Assembly: GCF_900635455.1 (NCBI RefSeq)
Contig: NZ_LR134116.1
Location: 2,294,001-2,358,000, forward strand
Direction of reading: 5' to 3'
DNA from: Yersinia intermedia
Lineage (GTDB): Bacteria; Pseudomonadota; Gammaproteobacteria; Enterobacterales; Enterobacteriaceae
Length of the DNA: 64,000 bases
Part shown: positions 25,208-34,361 of the stretch, piece by piece
Layout: each line of letters starts with the position of its first letter
Numbering within the stretch: the stretch's first letter is position 1
Position numbers and translations under genes: made by a program
Notes under the pieces: model-generated
Seen by the model: only the letters and a program-made list of their open reading frames with translations
What the model was told of the DNA's origin: nothing
Databases searched by the model: none

Positions 25208-26560
25208 TTATTTAGTCTCACGCTTCATCGTCATTGGAAGGGTCGTATTGGCATCGTAACGGCCTTTACAATCTGCAACCCCGCTCACGCCTTGTTTGCA
25301 GACGATCTCAGGCATTTGATATTTTGAACCATCACTGCACTGCGCCCTATAGCGGCTATTGATTACCAAATTGCCTGACTTCATTACGCCAGCGGTGATA
25401 TTTGCGCGGCAAGTAACGTTATCCCCATGGGTGATTTTTACCGTACCTTTACCGTTTTTAATTTGATACTTCAGGCTAGGTGCTTTACCGGTTTGGGCCG
25501 CTTTGATCTCCGGGCTGACACGCCAGTTGCCATTAAGGAACGCCGTTGACCCTACTTTGACGGCATCAGAAGGGAGTATCAGTGCACTTTTACTCTCAAC
25601 TGTCGGCGGTGCTGTAACGGCGGTCGGTTCAGCGATAGCGGATGCAGGGGCGAAGGTGGCATGATTCAACGGCAGTTGTGGCACGGCAGCGGGCGGCGTA
25701 ATCTGAGCGACAGGCGCAGTGGTGACCGGTGCCGCTTCTTTAACTGACAAAGTTCTATCTTCAATGACCGATTTATCTTCAAGGACAGTGGGCTTTACAT
25801 CCGGGGTGGCTACGGCATTTTCTGGCATTCCACCACTGAATTGCACTATCAAAGCGATGATTAACGCCAACACCGGTAACATCCAGCTAAATCGTAGCCA
25901 ACGTGCTGGTTTTTTTATTGGTTTTGGCGGCAGAGTGACCTCTGCAACGGGCTCTGGCGGGGGGGGCGCTAACGTAGTTTCGCTCTGAGGCGGTAATTCA
26001 ACGACAGCGGCAGCAGGTGGCGGCGGCGTTGGGGCCACAATGGTAGCGATAATCGGTTCAATAGGTTCGTAAGCTTCAGTAGTCTGGCGCAGACAATCGA
26101 GTGGATCAGTCCGTGTTTTGTTATCCGGGCTGACGAACCCCCAAAAGGTCAGTACGGGTTTGCCTGCGACTAAATAAACATGATTTTGATCAGGGAATTG
26201 CATCGTTTTGGCCAACAGCACGCCAAATAGCCGCTGTGCGGCGTTATCTGATTTCTGCGCTCGCTGACACAAATCATTGGCACTTGCCAGGCACGCCGAC
26301 AACTGTTTGACGGCGGCTTTACGCTCAGCAGTACTGGCAGCCAGCCATGAGGTCACTTTACCTTCAATGGGGGCATACCAATCTATGCGGTCGCCGCGCT
26401 CATTAAGTTGAGGAATAGCCAGACAGTCAGCAATATGTTGTTGTCTTTTAAGGCGTAATGCCTCTCTTATCTGCCGTGCAGAGGCATAAACCGGTTGCCC
26501 GTTTTCGCCTAACGCCAGAATATCGTCCAAACTGCCACTGCGTAAAAATGATTTTGCCAC
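25208..26560 (-). CDS. srfA: SrfA, single-pass membrane protein of the srfABC operon
   Basis: A 450-residue protein and the first gene of srfABC. Residues 1-145 are a predicted cytoplasmic domain. A proline-rich linker follows, then one transmembrane helix near residues 223-243 (WLRFSWMLPVLALIIALIVQ), a second Pro/Ala-rich linker, and a beta-rich C-terminal domain of about 110 residues (from NGNWRVSPEIKAAQTGK) with four cysteines that could form disulfides in the periplasm. The layout suggests it anchors the complex of SrfB and SrfC to the inner membrane, which is inference. Its promoter should lie in the 288-base gap shared with amn. Confidence 0.82.
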   Translation of the reverse strand: MAKSFLRSGSLDDILALGENGQPVYASARQIREALRLKRQQHIADCLAIPQLNERGDRIDWYAPIEGKVTSWLAASTAERKAAVKQLSACLASANDLCQRAQKSDNAAQRLFGVLLAKTMQFPDQNHVYLVAGKPVLTFWGFVSPDNKTRTDPLDCLRQTTEAYEPIEPIIATIVAPTPPPPAAAVVELPPQSETTLAPPPPEPVAEVTLPPKPIKKPARWLRFSWMLPVLALIIALIVQFSGGMPENAVATPDVKPTVLEDKSVIEDRTLSVKEAAPVTTAPVAQITPPAAVPQLPLNHATFAPASAIAEPTAVTAPPTVESKSALILPSDAVKVGSTAFLNGNWRVSPEIKAAQTGKAPSLKYQIKNGKGTVKITHGDNVTCRANITAGVMKSGNLVINSRYRAQCSDGSKYQMPEIVCKQGVSGVADCKGRYDANTTLPMTMKRETK

Positions 26561-26778
26561 GCAAAAGAGACCTTTGTAGTGTTACCCAAGGCAGAAAATA
26601 ATGTGTTATCTGCGACAACCTATACTTTAGTGTTGGTGAGGGGGAATCAAACGCCGGAATAAGTGGCAAAATGTCCTCTTGTTTTCGATGAACAACAGTT
26701 TTGGCTAAATGTGTGTTTGGTTATTTGCCCTGATCCATTACAAGGCAGATTACGTCGATGGGCAGTAAAACCGTACTT

Positions 26779-26796
26779 TTGTTATATTTCTGTACC
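26779..26796 (+). promoter_or_regulatory. Possible Pho box upstream of amn
   Basis: TTGTTATATTTCTGTACC fits the 7-4-7 layout of PhoB half-sites with several mismatches. It lies about 55-70 bases before the amn start. amn is PhoB-activated in E. coli, so a site is expected here, but this match is imperfect. Confidence 0.4.
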
Positions 26797-26848
26797 GGTT
26801 AATTGGGTAAGCTAAGCATCGCCCTTACGCGTAATGAAAGGAGATCTC

Positions 26849-28309
26849 TTGAATCAATCACAAAATACTCTTCACCTATCAGCCAGCGAAGCGATTGATA
26901 GACTTGAGACGCTATACGAGTCAGCACTTGCGGCATTGCGTGATGCCATTAGCGCTTTTATTCGCGATGGCGCTCTGCCGGATGTTGGTGAAAGGGCTAA
27001 GGGCTTGTTTTCATATCCGCAGCTCAGCGTCAGTTGGGACGGGAGATTCCGTGACCGCCAGCGGACCCGCGCTTATGGGCGTTTTTCCCGGACCGGACAA
27101 TACAGTACTACTGTTACAAGACCCACACTGTTTCGCGACTATCTAACAGAGCAACTGACCTTGCTTGAAAGTGAGTATGGCGCGGTGTTTGAAGTGACAC
27201 CGTCACAACAGGAAATGCCATATCCTTTTGTGATCGATGGTTCTGACCTCATTCTTGATCGGTCGATGACGGCGGGCCTTGCTCAACACTTCCCAACAAC
27301 GGATTTGGCAAAAATAGGTGATGGCATTACGGATGGTATCGATACGGCTACGGCTGACTTCCCTTTATCGCATTTCGATGCCTTGCGGACTGATTTTTCA
27401 CTGGCGCGGCTAAAACATTACACCGGCACGCCCGCAGAACATATTCAGCCTTATATCCTTTTTACTAATTACAGCCGCTATGTTGATGAATTTGTCAGTT
27501 GGGCTTGTGAGCAGATCCTCGATCCTGCCAGCCCTTATAAAGCCTTATCCTGCGCTGGAGGTAGCTATATAACGGCGGAACATGCTGATCCTGAAAAGAC
27601 CACCTCAGATCTGGCGTGGAAAAAACATCAGATGCCGGCATATCACTTAATTGCAGAAGGGGGTCATGGCATTACTTTAGTGAATATTGGCGTCGGCCCA
27701 TCCAATGCTAAAACGATTTGTGACCATCTGGCGGTGCTGCGGCCCCATGCATGGTTGATGATTGGGCATTGTGGTGGGTTGCGTGAAAGTCAGGCGATCG
27801 GCGATTATGTGCTGGCGCATGCCTATCTGCGTGATGACCATGTGCTGGATGCGGTACTGCCACCCGATATCCCGATCCCAAGTATCGCTGAGGTTCAGCG
27901 GGCATTGTACGACGCGACCAAAGCGGTGAGTGGTATGCCCGGTGTTGAAGTCAAACAGCGGCTGCGCACCGGGACGGTTGTCACCTCTGATGATCGCAAC
28001 TGGGAACTGCGTTTTTCTGCCTCAGCACTGCGTTTTAGCTTAAGCCGTGCGGTTGCCGTTGATATGGAAAGTGCCACCATTGCGGCTCAAGGTTATCGCT
28101 TCCGAGTGCCTTATGGCACCTTACTCTGTGTTTCAGATAAACCGCTGCATGGCGAAATCAAGTTGCCGGGGCAAGCTAACCATTTCTATGAAGGTGCTAT
28201 TTCTGAGCATTTGCAGATTGGTATTCGGGCAATAGATTTATTGCGCGCTGAGGGTGATCAACTGCATTCGCGCAAACTGCGTACTTTTAACGAGCCGCCG
28301 TTCCGCTAA
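26849..28309 (+). CDS. amn: AMP nucleosidase
   Basis: Splits AMP to adenine and ribose 5-phosphate and so controls AMP levels; in E. coli it responds to phosphate and energy state. The protein of about 486 residues has the N-terminal AMP-nucleosidase domain (SYPQLSVSWDG, TRAYGRFSRTGQYSTT region) and a C-terminal nucleoside-phosphorylase-like catalytic domain (VNIGVGPSNAKTICDHLAV, GHCGGLRESQAIGDYV, VDMESATIAAQGYRF). It is nearly collinear with E. coli Amn (484 residues). An ATG at 26834 is in frame, but AAAGGAGA precedes a TTG at 26849 and the family N-terminus fits that start better. Confidence 0.95.
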   Translation: MNQSQNTLHLSASEAIDRLETLYESALAALRDAISAFIRDGALPDVGERAKGLFSYPQLSVSWDGRFRDRQRTRAYGRFSRTGQYSTTVTRPTLFRDYLTEQLTLLESEYGAVFEVTPSQQEMPYPFVIDGSDLILDRSMTAGLAQHFPTTDLAKIGDGITDGIDTATADFPLSHFDALRTDFSLARLKHYTGTPAEHIQPYILFTNYSRYVDEFVSWACEQILDPASPYKALSCAGGSYITAEHADPEKTTSDLAWKKHQMPAYHLIAEGGHGITLVNIGVGPSNAKTICDHLAVLRPHAWLMIGHCGGLRESQAIGDYVLAHAYLRDDHVLDAVLPPDIPIPSIAEVQRALYDATKAVSGMPGVEVKQRLRTGTVVTSDDRNWELRFSASALRFSLSRAVAVDMESATIAAQGYRFRVPYGTLLCVSDKPLHGEIKLPGQANHFYEGAISEHLQIGIRAIDLLRAEGDQLHSRKLRTFNEPPFR

Positions 28310-28324
28310 TCTCATCACGCAATA

Positions 28325-28358
28325 AACCGGCAAAGTATCAATCGATATTTTGCCGGTT
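28325..28358. terminator. Bidirectional terminator between amn and the LysR gene
   Basis: AACCGGCAAA (28325-28334) pairs perfectly with TTTGCCGGTT (28349-28358). It overlaps the last codons of the convergent LysR gene. The minus strand continues into a T-rich sequence. Confidence 0.6.
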
Positions 28359-29210
28359 ATGCTCGATGACCATTTTAATAAAATTATCCCGCACCAAATC
28401 AGGAATAGTATTATTCCAGGCGATACCCACTTGCCAACTAAGGTTATTGCCGCTGAGCGCGATAACATTCATCGTCGGGGGCGCGATATGCACCACACTC
28501 TGCGGCAGTAATGCCACTCCGATACCGGCAATCACCAGTGCGAGTATGGTCTGGATATCCTCAACTTCTTGCATCGCTGGCGCGTAGAGTTGGTTTGACT
28601 GTAAGAACAGGTCAATTTGTGCATTTAGCCCACGCCCACGTTCGGTATATAAACGCAGTAACGGCAGATTTTTTAACCATGCGTCGAGTGTTAGCGCCTT
28701 ATCTTGCGGAGTTACCAGCACCAGGCGATCTTCAAATAAGGGATGAAAATGTAGTGGTGCTTTGGGCGGCACTCGAACAAATCCTATTTGCAGCTCACCG
28801 TGGGTTAGTAACGCATATTGCTGGGCCGAGGGGATATCCTCCAACGTAATGGCAACGGCAGGAAACTGCTCCCTGAATCTCGCGATACAGTGTGGGGCAG
28901 TATAGAAAGTCGACAATCCAAAACCTATCGATATAAACCCTTCGATGCCTTTAGCCACTCTGGCGGCATGTTGTAGAAAAAAATCAGCCTGATTAATCAC
29001 TTTCTCAGCCTCTGCTAGCAACTGTTGGCCGGAAGGTGTCAGTTGCGCACCATGCCGCCCGCGTGAGAACAGATGAATATTTAGCATTGATTCCAATAAG
29101 TTAATCTGCTTGGACAGAGCCGGTTGCGTGATACAAAGCGCCTGCGCTGCTTCATTGTAATTGCCTTTTTGTGCCAGCATAACAAAGGCCTTTAGCAACT
29201 TAATATTCAC
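28338..29210 (-). CDS. LysR-type regulator next to a nitrilase-family gene
   Basis: A 290-residue LysR regulator: helix-turn-helix at residues about 1-60 (LKAFVMLAQKGNYNEAAQALCITQPALSKQ as a landmark at 29115-29205) and an effector domain with RLVLVTPQD and GVALLPQSVV. It is of the BenM/CynR-like length class. It is divergent from the carbon-nitrogen hydrolase at 29324, with a 113-base gap, so control of that gene is likely. The effector is unknown. Confidence 0.87.
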   Translation of the reverse strand: MNIKLLKAFVMLAQKGNYNEAAQALCITQPALSKQINLLESMLNIHLFSRGRHGAQLTPSGQQLLAEAEKVINQADFFLQHAARVAKGIEGFISIGFGLSTFYTAPHCIARFREQFPAVAITLEDIPSAQQYALLTHGELQIGFVRVPPKAPLHFHPLFEDRLVLVTPQDKALTLDAWLKNLPLLRLYTERGRGLNAQIDLFLQSNQLYAPAMQEVEDIQTILALVIAGIGVALLPQSVVHIAPPTMNVIALSGNNLSWQVGIAWNNTIPDLVRDNFIKMVIEHNRQNID

Positions 29211-29323
29211 GTTTCATTCCAATTGGTAATCAATAAAGGAAAATCATTCATTATAAAGTTATCAATACGGCTGCTGTAATGCCAATGATAAAAATCAGCG
29301 GCGGATAACTCTTGGAGCATCAT

Positions 29324-30313
29324 GTGACTGAATCACAATTGATAACAGTAGCAACAGTGCAGTTTCAGCATCAAGCCAATAACAAACAATATAATCTGTT
29401 GGTTATTGAGAAGTTTATCGAGCAGGCAGCTCTGCAAAACATTAAAATATTAGCCTTTCCAGAAATGTGTATCTCTGGATATTGGCATGTCCCTAAGTTG
29501 ACAGCGGTGCAAGTCAATGCGCTGGCGGAATCGATAGAAAATAGCCCATCAATCGCCTTGGTTCGTGCGCTAGCAATCAAATATCAAATGCTTATTGGTG
29601 TCGGCCTGATTGAACGGGCAGATGACGGGCGACTCTATAACGCTTATGTTGCCTGCATGCCTGATGGCTCTTTTCACACTCATCGCAAACTCCATGCTTT
29701 TGAGCATCCAGCCATTAACAGCGGCGATTGTTACACGGTTTTTGACACACCGTGGGGTGTCAAAGTGGGCATCCTTATCTGCTGGGATAACAATTTGGTG
29801 GAGAATGTTCGCGCCACCACCTTACTGGGTGCGGATATATTATTGGCACCACATCAAACCGGTGGAACTCACTCCCGCAGCCCTTATGGCATGAAGCCCA
29901 TTCCACTGGAGCTATGGGAACAACGTGTTGAACGAAAAGAAGAAATGACGGCAGCGATTCGTGGCATCAATGGTCGGGAATGGTTGATGCGTTGGTTACC
30001 TGCCAGGGCACATGATAATGGTTTATTTATTCTGTTCAGTAATGGTATTGGGGCAGATGATGATGAAGTGCGCACCGGTAATGCGATGATACTGGACCCG
30101 TATGGCCGCATCATTAATGAAACCTGGGAAGCCGCCGACATGATGGTGTGCGCCGAGCTGGATCTCTCTTTGATCCCACTCAGTACTGGGCGGCGCTGGA
30201 TCTATGGCCGCCGCCCAGAGTTATACACCATTTTGACCGAGCGGCAAGGTTATGAACGAGATGCTATTTCGGCGCGATTTGCCGACGACGCCCCTGTCAT
30301 GAAAAACAGATAG
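29324..30313 (+). CDS. Carbon-nitrogen hydrolase (nitrilase superfamily)
   Basis: Cytosolic amidase/nitrilase-type enzyme of about 329 residues with the Glu-Lys-Cys triad: Glu in LAFPEMCISGY near residue 45, Lys in HRKLHAFEH near residue 121, and Cys in GILICWDNNLVEN near residue 152. Substrate is unknown; the family includes N-carbamoyl amino-acid amidases, omega-amidases and aliphatic amidases. A TTG at 29312 is in frame, but the GTG at 29324 has GGAG six bases upstream and is preferred. It is divergent from a LysR gene and co-directional with nothing else, so it is probably a monocistronic inducible unit. Confidence 0.85.
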   Translation: MTESQLITVATVQFQHQANNKQYNLLVIEKFIEQAALQNIKILAFPEMCISGYWHVPKLTAVQVNALAESIENSPSIALVRALAIKYQMLIGVGLIERADDGRLYNAYVACMPDGSFHTHRKLHAFEHPAINSGDCYTVFDTPWGVKVGILICWDNNLVENVRATTLLGADILLAPHQTGGTHSRSPYGMKPIPLELWEQRVERKEEMTAAIRGINGREWLMRWLPARAHDNGLFILFSNGIGADDDEVRTGNAMILDPYGRIINETWEAADMMVCAELDLSLIPLSTGRRWIYGRRPELYTILTERQGYERDAISARFADDAPVMKNR

Positions 30314-30338
30314 CTGACCGCCAATTTTACAGCCAATA

Positions 30339-30376
30339 CCGATAAGGCAGGGGGCTGAAAACACCTGTCTTATCGG
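30339..30376. terminator. Hairpin between the hydrolase and the small lipoprotein gene
   Basis: CCGATAAGGCAGG pairs with CCTGTCTTATCGG (13 pairs, one G-T) around a 12-base loop. It contains the stop codon of the small lipoprotein gene. No U-tract follows on either strand. Confidence 0.45.
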
Positions 30377-30498
30377 CGAATACCGGTACCAATGCTGATA
30401 CTGGATACTCCGCCCGACCCGCCACTCACGCCGACATGACCGGTATTTGCACAAGCAATCAGCAAGAGTGTAATCATCACAATGATTAACTTTTTCAT
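30370..30498 (-). CDS. Small predicted lipoprotein (42 residues)
   Basis: A short gene: start MKKLIIVMITLLLIACANTG, then HVGVSGGSGGVSSISIGTG and a basic end (IRR). The N-terminus is a textbook lipoprotein signal with lipobox LIAC, so the mature part is about 27 residues rich in Gly and Ser. A strong ribosome site (GGAGGAAAC) precedes the ATG. It resembles tiny enterobacterial lipoproteins of unknown role with a Gly/Ser-rich tail. It lies between the convergent hydrolase gene and apbE. Confidence 0.75.
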   Translation of the reverse strand: MKKLIIVMITLLLIACANTGHVGVSGGSGGVSSISIGTGIRR

Positions 30499-30671
30499 TC
30501 AGTTTCCTCCGGTTCGCTAGCACGCTATGCGCGCAGATACAGGAAGGGTAGCTTGCCTGTCTCTGATACTGCCCAATAAGTTATATCAAATAGTATATAG
30601 CTAAAGCGGGTTGAGGCTGCGGGTTCTCTCGGTTTAGCACTGAGTTTGGCTACAGCCGCCGCTGTTATTAA

Positions 30672-31712
30672 TTAATGCTGATTGGGTAACAAGAATGCCT
30701 TGAATTGTGGCGTCATCACCGCACTGAAACCCTTGTCAGTTTTGGTGATCAGATACACTGCCAGCCCTTTTTCTTCCGCCAGTTTTAACGCCTTTTCGGT
30801 CCCCAGCACCATCAGCCCGGTATCCCAGCCATCGGCTTCCAGGGCACTGGTTGCAATCACCGTGGCCGAAACCAACTTATGGTTTATTGGTCTGCCGGTT
30901 ACAGGGTCTAAAACATGAGAATAACGCTGACCCTTTAGTTCAAAATAGTTACGATAACTGCCAGAGGTACTGATACTGTAACCTTGCAGATCAACCAGCG
31001 CTTGCACGGCATTTTCTTTATCCGTTGGTTGCTGAATCGCGACCCGCCAGGGTTGGCCCTGACCGTTAACACCACGGGTGGAAACGGCACCGCCAACCGA
31101 GACCAGATAGTTAGTAATCCCTTTTCGCATCATCAGATTAACCAATTGATCAACGCCATAGCCTTCCCCCATGGTGGACAAGTCGACATATAAATCAGGC
31201 AGATCTTTTTGTAGCCATTCGCCGTGGTTATCACTGATCAGTTTCAGATGTTGTAACCCTACCTGCTTAAGCGCGCCGTCTATCTGAGCTTGGCTGGGTA
31301 TGTTAATCGGCTGTTTTTCCGGGCCAAACCCCCATAAATTAACTAACGGGCCGACAGTAATATTCATCGCGCCCTGAGTATCACGACCAATACGTTGGGC
31401 CTGTAAGATAATATCGGCCATCCCCTGGGGAATGGGCTGCGGTTGTGTACCCCGATATTGGTTAAACCGGGAAAGTACGGACGTTTTACGATAGGTAGAA
31501 ATATCATCATTGGCCTGTTCCAGCAGTGCATCTACCTCTTGCTGGAGCTGTTGCGGGCTTTGTGCGATTTCTCCACTGATTTTGACGCTATAGAAGGTCC
31601 CCATGGTTTTACCTTCGATATTAATCTGCGGCCGCGTCTGTACATCATTACACGCTGTCAATAGACCGAGCATCGCACTCAGTACGACAACTTGGGCAAA
31701 AATAGGGGCCAT
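30672..31712 (-). CDS. apbE: FAD:protein FMN transferase (ApbE lipoprotein)
   Basis: Periplasmic lipoprotein that attaches FMN covalently to Thr residues of flavoproteins such as NqrB/NqrC and RnfG. The 346-residue form starts at 31712 with MAPIFAQVVVLSAMLGLLTAC; the lipobox is LTAC. AAGGA about eight bases upstream supports this start, although the frame continues 36 codons further. Key blocks are GTFYSVK, NITVGPLVNLWGFGP, DLSTMGEGYGVDQL, and the C-terminal SHVLDPVTGRPI with DGWDTGLMVLG, where Asp/Thr bind Mg2+. No flavoprotein partner is adjacent. Confidence 0.93.
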   Translation of the reverse strand: MAPIFAQVVVLSAMLGLLTACNDVQTRPQINIEGKTMGTFYSVKISGEIAQSPQQLQQEVDALLEQANDDISTYRKTSVLSRFNQYRGTQPQPIPQGMADIILQAQRIGRDTQGAMNITVGPLVNLWGFGPEKQPINIPSQAQIDGALKQVGLQHLKLISDNHGEWLQKDLPDLYVDLSTMGEGYGVDQLVNLMMRKGITNYLVSVGGAVSTRGVNGQGQPWRVAIQQPTDKENAVQALVDLQGYSISTSGSYRNYFELKGQRYSHVLDPVTGRPINHKLVSATVIATSALEADGWDTGLMVLGTEKALKLAEEKGLAVYLITKTDKGFSAVMTPQFKAFLLPNQH

Positions 31713-31992
31713 GGGGCGATCCTTGCAAGAAAAATGGGGGAGTGGGATTATCCTCGCAAAAACTATCATAGAAAATCGGGGCATACACATATTTATACGA
31801 TGGGCGTAGATAATGGGCACTCAACACAGCGAATGGTCATTATGCTTTTCATCTGACGACTGAATAAGTCGCGCAGGGAGTCATATACAGCGTAAATGTA
31901 TGGCAGTGATAACTGATTCAACCTGATTGGTAACGGTATCTGTTTAATAATCAGATCAACACTTTTGTAACACTCAATCAAGAGACTTGCCT

Positions 31993-32751
31993 ATGCACTT
32001 TACTCAAGCCATTGCCAGACTCCCAGCGGCTACCTGCGGTAGCGGCCAGACCACGTCCCAATTGGGTGCCCCAGATATTACAGTGACGGGTCACCAGTTT
32101 TTGGCCTATGTTGATACCTTGCTTCGTCTGGGTCTGAAAGTGACTATTTTACCGGCAGCACCGGCATTCCCCGATGCGCATTTTGTTGAGGATACCGCTG
32201 TCGTCATGCCGGAACTGGCGGTGATAACCCATCCTGGGGCACCCAGCCGCCAAGGCGAAGTGGAGACTATCGAACCGCTATTTACCGACCGTCCAGTCTT
32301 TCGGATGAGCAACCAAGGCCATCTTGATGGCGGCGATGTGCTGTTGGTGGACAAACAATTTTTTATCGGCCTGACCTCACGCACTGATGAAGTAGGGATT
32401 AGCGAATTTACCGCAGCCGTCGAGCGCTATGGCTATCGGGTAACGCCAATAGCAGTGAGTGCAGGGTTACACCTGAAATCGATTGTTAACTATGTAGGGC
32501 GTAACACTTTGTTGCTGACAGAGGATTATCAGCACCATCCTGCGTTTTCTACGTTTAATACCATTGTTATTCCTGAAGATGAGTCTTACGCCGGTAATAC
32601 GTTGTGGATCAATGATACGTTGATTACACCACAAGGTTATCCTTATACGTTGGCGCAAATTGAAAAGCTGGGGATGCCAATTATTCAACTTGATACCAGT
32701 GAATTTAAAAAAATGGATGGTGGGCTGACTTGCCTCTCACTTCGTTTCTAA
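31993..32751 (+). CDS. Dimethylarginine dimethylaminohydrolase (DDAH)-like
   Basis: Guanidine-modifying enzyme of the amidinotransferase fold. DDAH converts N-omega-methylated arginines to citrulline and methylamines. The 252-residue protein keeps the acidic motif HFVEDTAVV, the GHLDGGDVLL segment with the substrate-binding Asp, the catalytic His in SAGLHLKSIVNYV near residue 160 and the nucleophile Cys in GGLTCLSLRF near residue 246. Length and order match bacterial DDAH. It is directly followed by an ABC amino-acid importer, so the substrate is probably imported. An in-frame TTG at 31987 could add two residues. Free arginine or another guanidine substrate remains possible. Confidence 0.85.
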   Translation: MHFTQAIARLPAATCGSGQTTSQLGAPDITVTGHQFLAYVDTLLRLGLKVTILPAAPAFPDAHFVEDTAVVMPELAVITHPGAPSRQGEVETIEPLFTDRPVFRMSNQGHLDGGDVLLVDKQFFIGLTSRTDEVGISEFTAAVERYGYRVTPIAVSAGLHLKSIVNYVGRNTLLLTEDYQHHPAFSTFNTIVIPEDESYAGNTLWINDTLITPQGYPYTLAQIEKLGMPIIQLDTSEFKKMDGGLTCLSLRF

Positions 32752-32809
32752 TATTTGCGATTTCTATTAATTGCAGTTTCTATTACTTGCCAACATCGGG
32801 ATTTTAACC

Positions 32810-33583
32810 ATGAAAAAGACATTAGCTGCAATACTGACCGGCTTGATACTTTCCGCGCCCGTGGCGGCTCAGGGCATTGACACTATTAGCTTTGGTGTAG
32901 ACGGAGGTTATCCCCCTTTTGATGTCCTTTCCCCCAGTGGCGAAATCACCGGCTTTGATATCGATATTGCAAATGCCTTGTGTGAAAACCTGCATGCGAA
33001 GTGTGTATTCGTTAAACAACCCTTTGAAAGTATGATTGCGGCACTTAATGCCCGTAAGTTCGATGCAATTATTGCGTCGCTGACCATTACGGAAGAACGC
33101 AAAAAAGAAGTGGATTTCACTGATCGCTACTACCGCAGTGCCGCACAATTAGTGGCGCGCAAAGGCAGCCCGCTGTTGCCGGACACCGCCAGCTTGAAAG
33201 GTAAAACTGTCGGCGTGCAAACCGGTTCAATCCATGAGACCTATGCGAAAAAGCATTGGGGTGGGCAAGGGGTGAAAATCGTCTCTTACGCCAATCAGGA
33301 CAATGTCTATCTGGATCTGATGTCCGGGCGCATCAACGCGTCGTTACAAGATAACATTCAGGCTGCCAGTAGCTTTATTGATACCCCTCGTGGGCAGAAG
33401 TTTGCTTTTGCTGGCCCGGTTATCCAAGACGAAACTATCTCATCTGATGTGGGGATCGCCGTTGGTAAAGACAATCCAGCGTTACGCGATGCATTGAATG
33501 GCGCGATTAAGGCGATCCGTGCTGATGGTACTTATGACGCCATTCAGAAAAAATATTTCAGCTTCGATATTTACGGCAACTGA
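32810..33583 (+). CDS. Amino-acid ABC transporter, periplasmic binding protein
   Basis: A 257-residue solute-binding protein of the polar amino-acid family (ArtJ/HisJ class). It has a signal peptide of about 20 residues ending near VAAQG, then ISFGVDGGYPPFDVLSPSGEITGFDIDIA, followed by MIAALNARKFDAIIASLTIT and VGVQTGSIHETY, typical of arginine- and lysine-binding members. It starts 58 bases after the DDAH gene and continues into two permease genes. The upstream DDAH suggests that a modified arginine is the ligand, which is inference. Confidence 0.88.
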   Translation: MKKTLAAILTGLILSAPVAAQGIDTISFGVDGGYPPFDVLSPSGEITGFDIDIANALCENLHAKCVFVKQPFESMIAALNARKFDAIIASLTITEERKKEVDFTDRYYRSAAQLVARKGSPLLPDTASLKGKTVGVQTGSIHETYAKKHWGGQGVKIVSYANQDNVYLDLMSGRINASLQDNIQAASSFIDTPRGQKFAFAGPVIQDETISSDVGIAVGKDNPALRDALNGAIKAIRADGTYDAIQKKYFSFDIYGN

Positions 33584-33668
33584 GTGTGCCACCATTTTTT
33601 GTGATGTAAACCCGCCGGGCCGATGATTGACGCGCCCGGCACCGGTTTTTCAGCGACAGAGGCCAATA

Positions 33669-34361
33669 ATGGTAGCAGAATATTTGCCTTTACTGGCACA
33701 GGGAGCGGGGTTGTCACTGTGTGTGATGCTGCTGTCACTGGCGGTGGCACTGGTACTTGGGTTGATCAATGCAGTTATCAAACTGTTTGGTCCGCGCTGG
33801 TTGCGCTGGATATCAACCGGATACACCACATTGGTGCGAGGTATTCCTGAACTGGTGATTATGTTGCTACTCTTTTTCGGTGGCGAAATGCTGGTGAATG
33901 GGTTCCTCAGTTTATTGGGCGTGGGGCCGGTTCGCTTCAACACCTTTATCTCTGGTGTGTTGGCCATCGGTATTGTGTTCGGCGCTTACTACACTGAAAC
34001 CTTCCGGGGCGCATTTCAAACAGTTGATCGTGGTCAGTTAGAGGCGGCAATCGCTTACGGTATGAGTCCTGCTCAGGTCTTCCGGCGCATTATGTTGCCG
34101 CAGATGCTCAGTTTTGCCATTCCGGGGATCAATAATAACTGGCTTGGTTTAATGAAAGCGTCGGCGTTGATATCCATTTTGGGATTGGAAGATATGGTGT
34201 GGCTGGCTGAACAGGCAGGGCGGGCGACACAAAAACCGTTCTTATTTTACTTCCTGGTGGCGATGATTTACATGGTCATCACCGCGCTTTCTAGCTGGGG
34301 ATTCAGTCTGCTTTCACGGCGCTATGCGCTGTCAACCTCTAGTGCAGCGAGGCAAGGATGA
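33669..34361 (+). CDS. Amino-acid ABC transporter permease (HisQ-like)
   Basis: A 230-residue inner-membrane protein of the HisMQ class with about five transmembrane helices. The EAA-type loop reads EAAIAYGMSPAQVFRRIMLPQ near residue 130, which would contact an ATPase. TTLVRGIPELVIMLLLFFG is the family's first-domain signature. The ATG at 33669 has AGAGG upstream and is preferred to the longer frame from 33627. Its stop overlaps the next permease start by four bases (ATGA). Confidence 0.9.
   Translation: MVAEYLPLLAQGAGLSLCVMLLSLAVALVLGLINAVIKLFGPRWLRWISTGYTTLVRGIPELVIMLLLFFGGEMLVNGFLSLLGVGPVRFNTFISGVLAIGIVFGAYYTETFRGAFQTVDRGQLEAAIAYGMSPAQVFRRIMLPQMLSFAIPGINNNWLGLMKASALISILGLEDMVWLAEQAGRATQKPFLFYFLVAMIYMVITALSSWGFSLLSRRYALSTSSAARQG

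Noticed and set aside
26561..26848. Gene in the srfA-amn gap
   Set aside because: The 288 bases hold no frame with a start and ribosome site; it is best read as two divergent promoters.
30221..30523. 100-residue minus-strand frame overlapping the small lipoprotein
   Set aside because: Mostly antisense to the nitrilase gene and in a different frame from the lipoprotein, which has the ribosome site and lipobox.
31840..31960. Possible ArgR boxes before the DDAH gene
   Set aside because: Only isolated TGAAT/ATTCA half-sites are visible; no complete 18-bp ARG box could be found by eye.
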